64,000 bases of DNA from Plotosus lineatus. Its lineage: Eukaryota; Chordata; Actinopteri; Siluriformes; Plotosidae. The notes under the pieces were generated by a model. The model searched no databases and had not been told where the DNA came from. It saw only the letters and a program-made list of their open reading frames with translations. The DNA is taken from assembly GCA_024760905.1 (NCBI GenBank), contig CM045731.1, positions 48,226,001 to 48,290,000 on the forward strand. Reading direction: 5' to 3'. Shown here in pieces: positions 63,955 to 64,000 of this stretch (positions are counted from its first letter, which is position 1; each line of letters opens with the position of its first letter). The position numbers were made by a program, and so were the translations under genes.

Positions 63955-64000
63955 TCTTCTTCTATCGTATGCTGTTGTTTCTCAGCCATTCAACCGCGAC

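Overview
This window is vertebrate nuclear DNA, almost certainly from a teleost fish. It is AT-rich and has long CA/GT microsatellites. It carries many tRNA-derived SINEs, one family resembling the DANA (zebrafish) and Mermaid (catfish) SINEs, together with RTE-type LINEs, Tigger/pogo-like and hAT-like DNA transposons. The SINE content suggests an otophysan fish, perhaps a catfish. That is a judgement from memory, not from a database search.

The only host gene I can support is one large minus-strand gene running from about 57456 down to 6430 and continuing past the left edge. Ten exons join with correct splice sites and unbroken reading phase: 48894-49019, 46347-46421, 46014-46187, 42457-42608, 37919-38113, 35236-35773, 33316-33478, 16383-16494, 8077-8167 and 6430-6516. 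Two tiny 5' exons (57442-57456 and 51169-51201) are tentative. A 102-nt phase-symmetric exon at 12885-12986 may be a cassette. The conceptual product (587 aa without the cassette, 3' incomplete) reads: N-terminal helical stretch, PH-like domain, second PH-like domain, proline-rich FH1, then FH2 up to its knob region. It is a formin, an actin nucleator and elongator. No mammalian formin that I know has two PH domains ahead of FH1-FH2. The layout fits the PH-domain-containing formin type described in comparative surveys of animals.

Everything else is intronic or flanking repeat. The SINEs fall into six groups. SINE-A is DANA/Mermaid-like, about 330 bp, about 40 copies or pieces. SINE-B is about 310 bp with 4 copies. 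SINE-C is about 150-190 bp and ends near a 'gtcgctctggataagagcgtctgccaaatg'-like motif. SINE-D is about 340 bp with about 20 copies and one tRNA-like head carried on three different tails. SINE-E has one copy. SINE-F is about 400 bp with 3 copies. LINEs: an RTE-like family with one nearly full-length broken copy (2593-5505), one long plus-strand copy (53696-55955) and three 3' pieces; a second RTE-like family (17806-19063); a jockey/L2-like 3' end (27475-28035); and a foldback of LINE endonuclease fragments (52736-53695). DNA transposons: a nested Tigger-like element (52175-56258), two shorter relatives (9279-10716, 14309-15043) and two hAT-like elements with 8-bp target duplications (36417-37622, 42893-43840).

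Layout: 1-6.4 kb is intron or flank with the LINE. 6.4-57.5 kb holds the formin gene, whose long introns are filled with nested repeats. 57.5-64 kb is upstream flank with SINEs and microsatellites. No rRNA, tRNA gene, CRISPR array or operon was found. Where intervals below say 'nothing recognised', I looked for exons on both strands and for repeats and saw none I could defend.
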